Source of the DNA: Prevotellaceae bacterium UBA4301
GTDB lineage: Bacteria; Bacteroidota; Bacteroidia; Bacteroidales; Bacteroidaceae
Direction: 5' to 3'
Length of the DNA: 21,585 bases
NCBI GenBank assembly: GCA_002395775.1
Contig: DGUV01000096.1
Span: forward strand, 1,060 to 22,644
The notes under the pieces were generated by a model that was not told the DNA's origin, ran no database searches, and saw only the letters and a list, made by a program, of their open reading frames with translations. The position numbers and the translations under genes were made by a program. Below, in pieces: positions 20,930-21,585 of the stretch. Every line of letters begins with the position of its first letter. Position 1 is the first letter of the stretch.

Positions 20930-21585
20930 ATGGCAGAAAACAAGACGAATGGTATGGCCCAGGAGGCCGTACAGGAAGAAAGCTTCGTACAGAAGAATCT
21001 GAAGATGATTTCAATTTGTGTGGCTGTGGTGCTGGCTCTCATCATTGCAGCAATCCTTTGCAACAACTACCTCGACCGCCGCAACCAGAAGGCAGCTGAG
21101 GCCCTGTTCCCCTGCGAGCAACTGTTCCAGCAGGGTCAGTTCGAGAAGGCTCTCACGGGCGACGGACAGCAGGTGCTGGGTCTGGCAGAGGTGGCCAAGA
21201 AGTATGGCTCGACAAAGGCCGGCAACGTGGCCAAGCTCTATGCTGGTCTGGCCAACGCGCAGCTGGGCAAGTATGAGGAGGCTGAGAAGTACCTGAGCGA
21301 CTTTGATACGAAAGGCGACGAGATGATTAGCCCTGCCGCCATCGGTGCGCTGGGTAACGTCTATGCTCAGCTGGGACAGAACCAGAAGGCAGTGGAGACC
21401 CTGAAGAAGGCCGCTGAGAAGGCCGACAACAACGTGCTTTCGCCCATCTATCTGGTGCAGGCTGCTGAAATCCTTGAGGCTGACGGCAAGGCTGCCGAGG
21501 CCCTGAAACTGTACGAGGAAGTGAAGGCTCACTACCGTGCCAGCATGCAGGGTCAGGAAATTGACAAGTACATCGAGCGCGCTAA
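20930..21585 (+). CDS. Membrane-anchored tetratricopeptide repeat protein (partial)
   Basis: The frame is open from ATG 20930 to the window end, giving 218 residues without a stop. A charged N-terminus (1-25) precedes one membrane helix (about 26-45, MISICVAVVLALIIAAI), then TPR units. These include the NVAKLYAGLANAQLGKYEEA, AIGALGNVYAQLGQNQKA and IYLVQAAEILEADGKAAEA repeats. This layout resembles the YfgM-like TPR family at the cell membrane, linked elsewhere to protein secretion and folding, but the role in Bacteroidota is not settled. It is divergent from recF and its coding sequence is rich in GCC, CTG and AAG codons. The C-terminus is missing. Confidence 0.85.
   Translation, partial: MAENKTNGMAQEAVQEESFVQKNLKMISICVAVVLALIIAAILCNNYLDRRNQKAAEALFPCEQLFQQGQFEKALTGDGQQVLGLAEVAKKYGSTKAGNVAKLYAGLANAQLGKYEEAEKYLSDFDTKGDEMISPAAIGALGNVYAQLGQNQKAVETLKKAAEKADNNVLSPIYLVQAAEILEADGKAAEALKLYEEVKAHYRASMQGQEIDKYIERA

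Overview
The window looks like chromosomal DNA of a Bacteroidales bacterium, most likely Prevotellaceae (Prevotella, Segatella or a relative). Several signs support this. Nearly every transcription unit starts with the Bacteroidota promoter form (a -7 box TAnnTTTG, often with TTTG about 20 bp upstream). The gene families are typical of the group: a GH133/GT4/GH57 storage-glucan operon, the GGGtGRT protein with its NifU-like partner, a DMP19/DUF4375 protein before smpB, MetH lacking the activation domain, recF with a DUF721 gene, and a secreted protein with one dockerin-like EF-hand and a FISUMP-type C-terminus. Most genes lack a Shine-Dalgarno sequence. I see no tRNA, rRNA, CRISPR array, intact insertion sequence or phage gene. 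This is mostly housekeeping sequence.

Layout. 1-37 is the last 11 codons of an unidentified gene, followed by a bidirectional terminator. 133-2512 (minus) is a Crp/Fnr regulator, a compact miaA and a diacylglycerol-kinase-family gene, all overlapping. 2679-7471 (plus) is a three-gene glucan operon (debranching enzyme, glycosyltransferase, GH57 hydrolase) closed by a terminator. 7532-9135 (minus) is a tandem pair of paralogous six-helix membrane proteins plus a small winged-helix regulator. 9330-10412 (minus) is a TlpA-type lipoprotein thioredoxin, divergent from dinB (10537-11637). 11732-13465 (minus) is the NifU-like/GGGtGRT pair. 13598-17862 (plus) is a DUF4375 protein, smpB, metH and 5-formyl-THF cyclo-ligase. 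18291-19331 is the dockerin/FISUMP secreted protein. 19434-20821 (minus) is recF then a DUF721/DciA-like gene. 20930 to the end (plus) is a membrane-anchored TPR protein cut by the window edge.

How the genes fit together. The glucan operon pairs a chain-building transferase with a debranching enzyme and a GH57 amylase-like enzyme. The metH/cyclo-ligase pair joins folate one-carbon supply to methionine synthesis. recF and DUF721 sit beside each other as DNA repair/replication genes. The NifU-like/GGGtGRT pair is compact and conserved but of unknown role.

The most unusual signals are at DNA level. One is six alternating 7-nt half-sites with an exact 11-bp period at 19352-19413. Another is a pair of 9-bp repeat tracts forming the two interdomain linkers of MetH, read in different frames. 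There are also 7-bp tandem repeats between the divergent recF and TPR promoters, and a 30-bp coding repeat in the lysine-rich tail of the GH57 protein. At protein level, the MiaA lacks most of its central tRNA-gripping insertion, and the debranching enzyme has Asn where its family usually has an Asp. I did not find a convincing new defence or mobile system.
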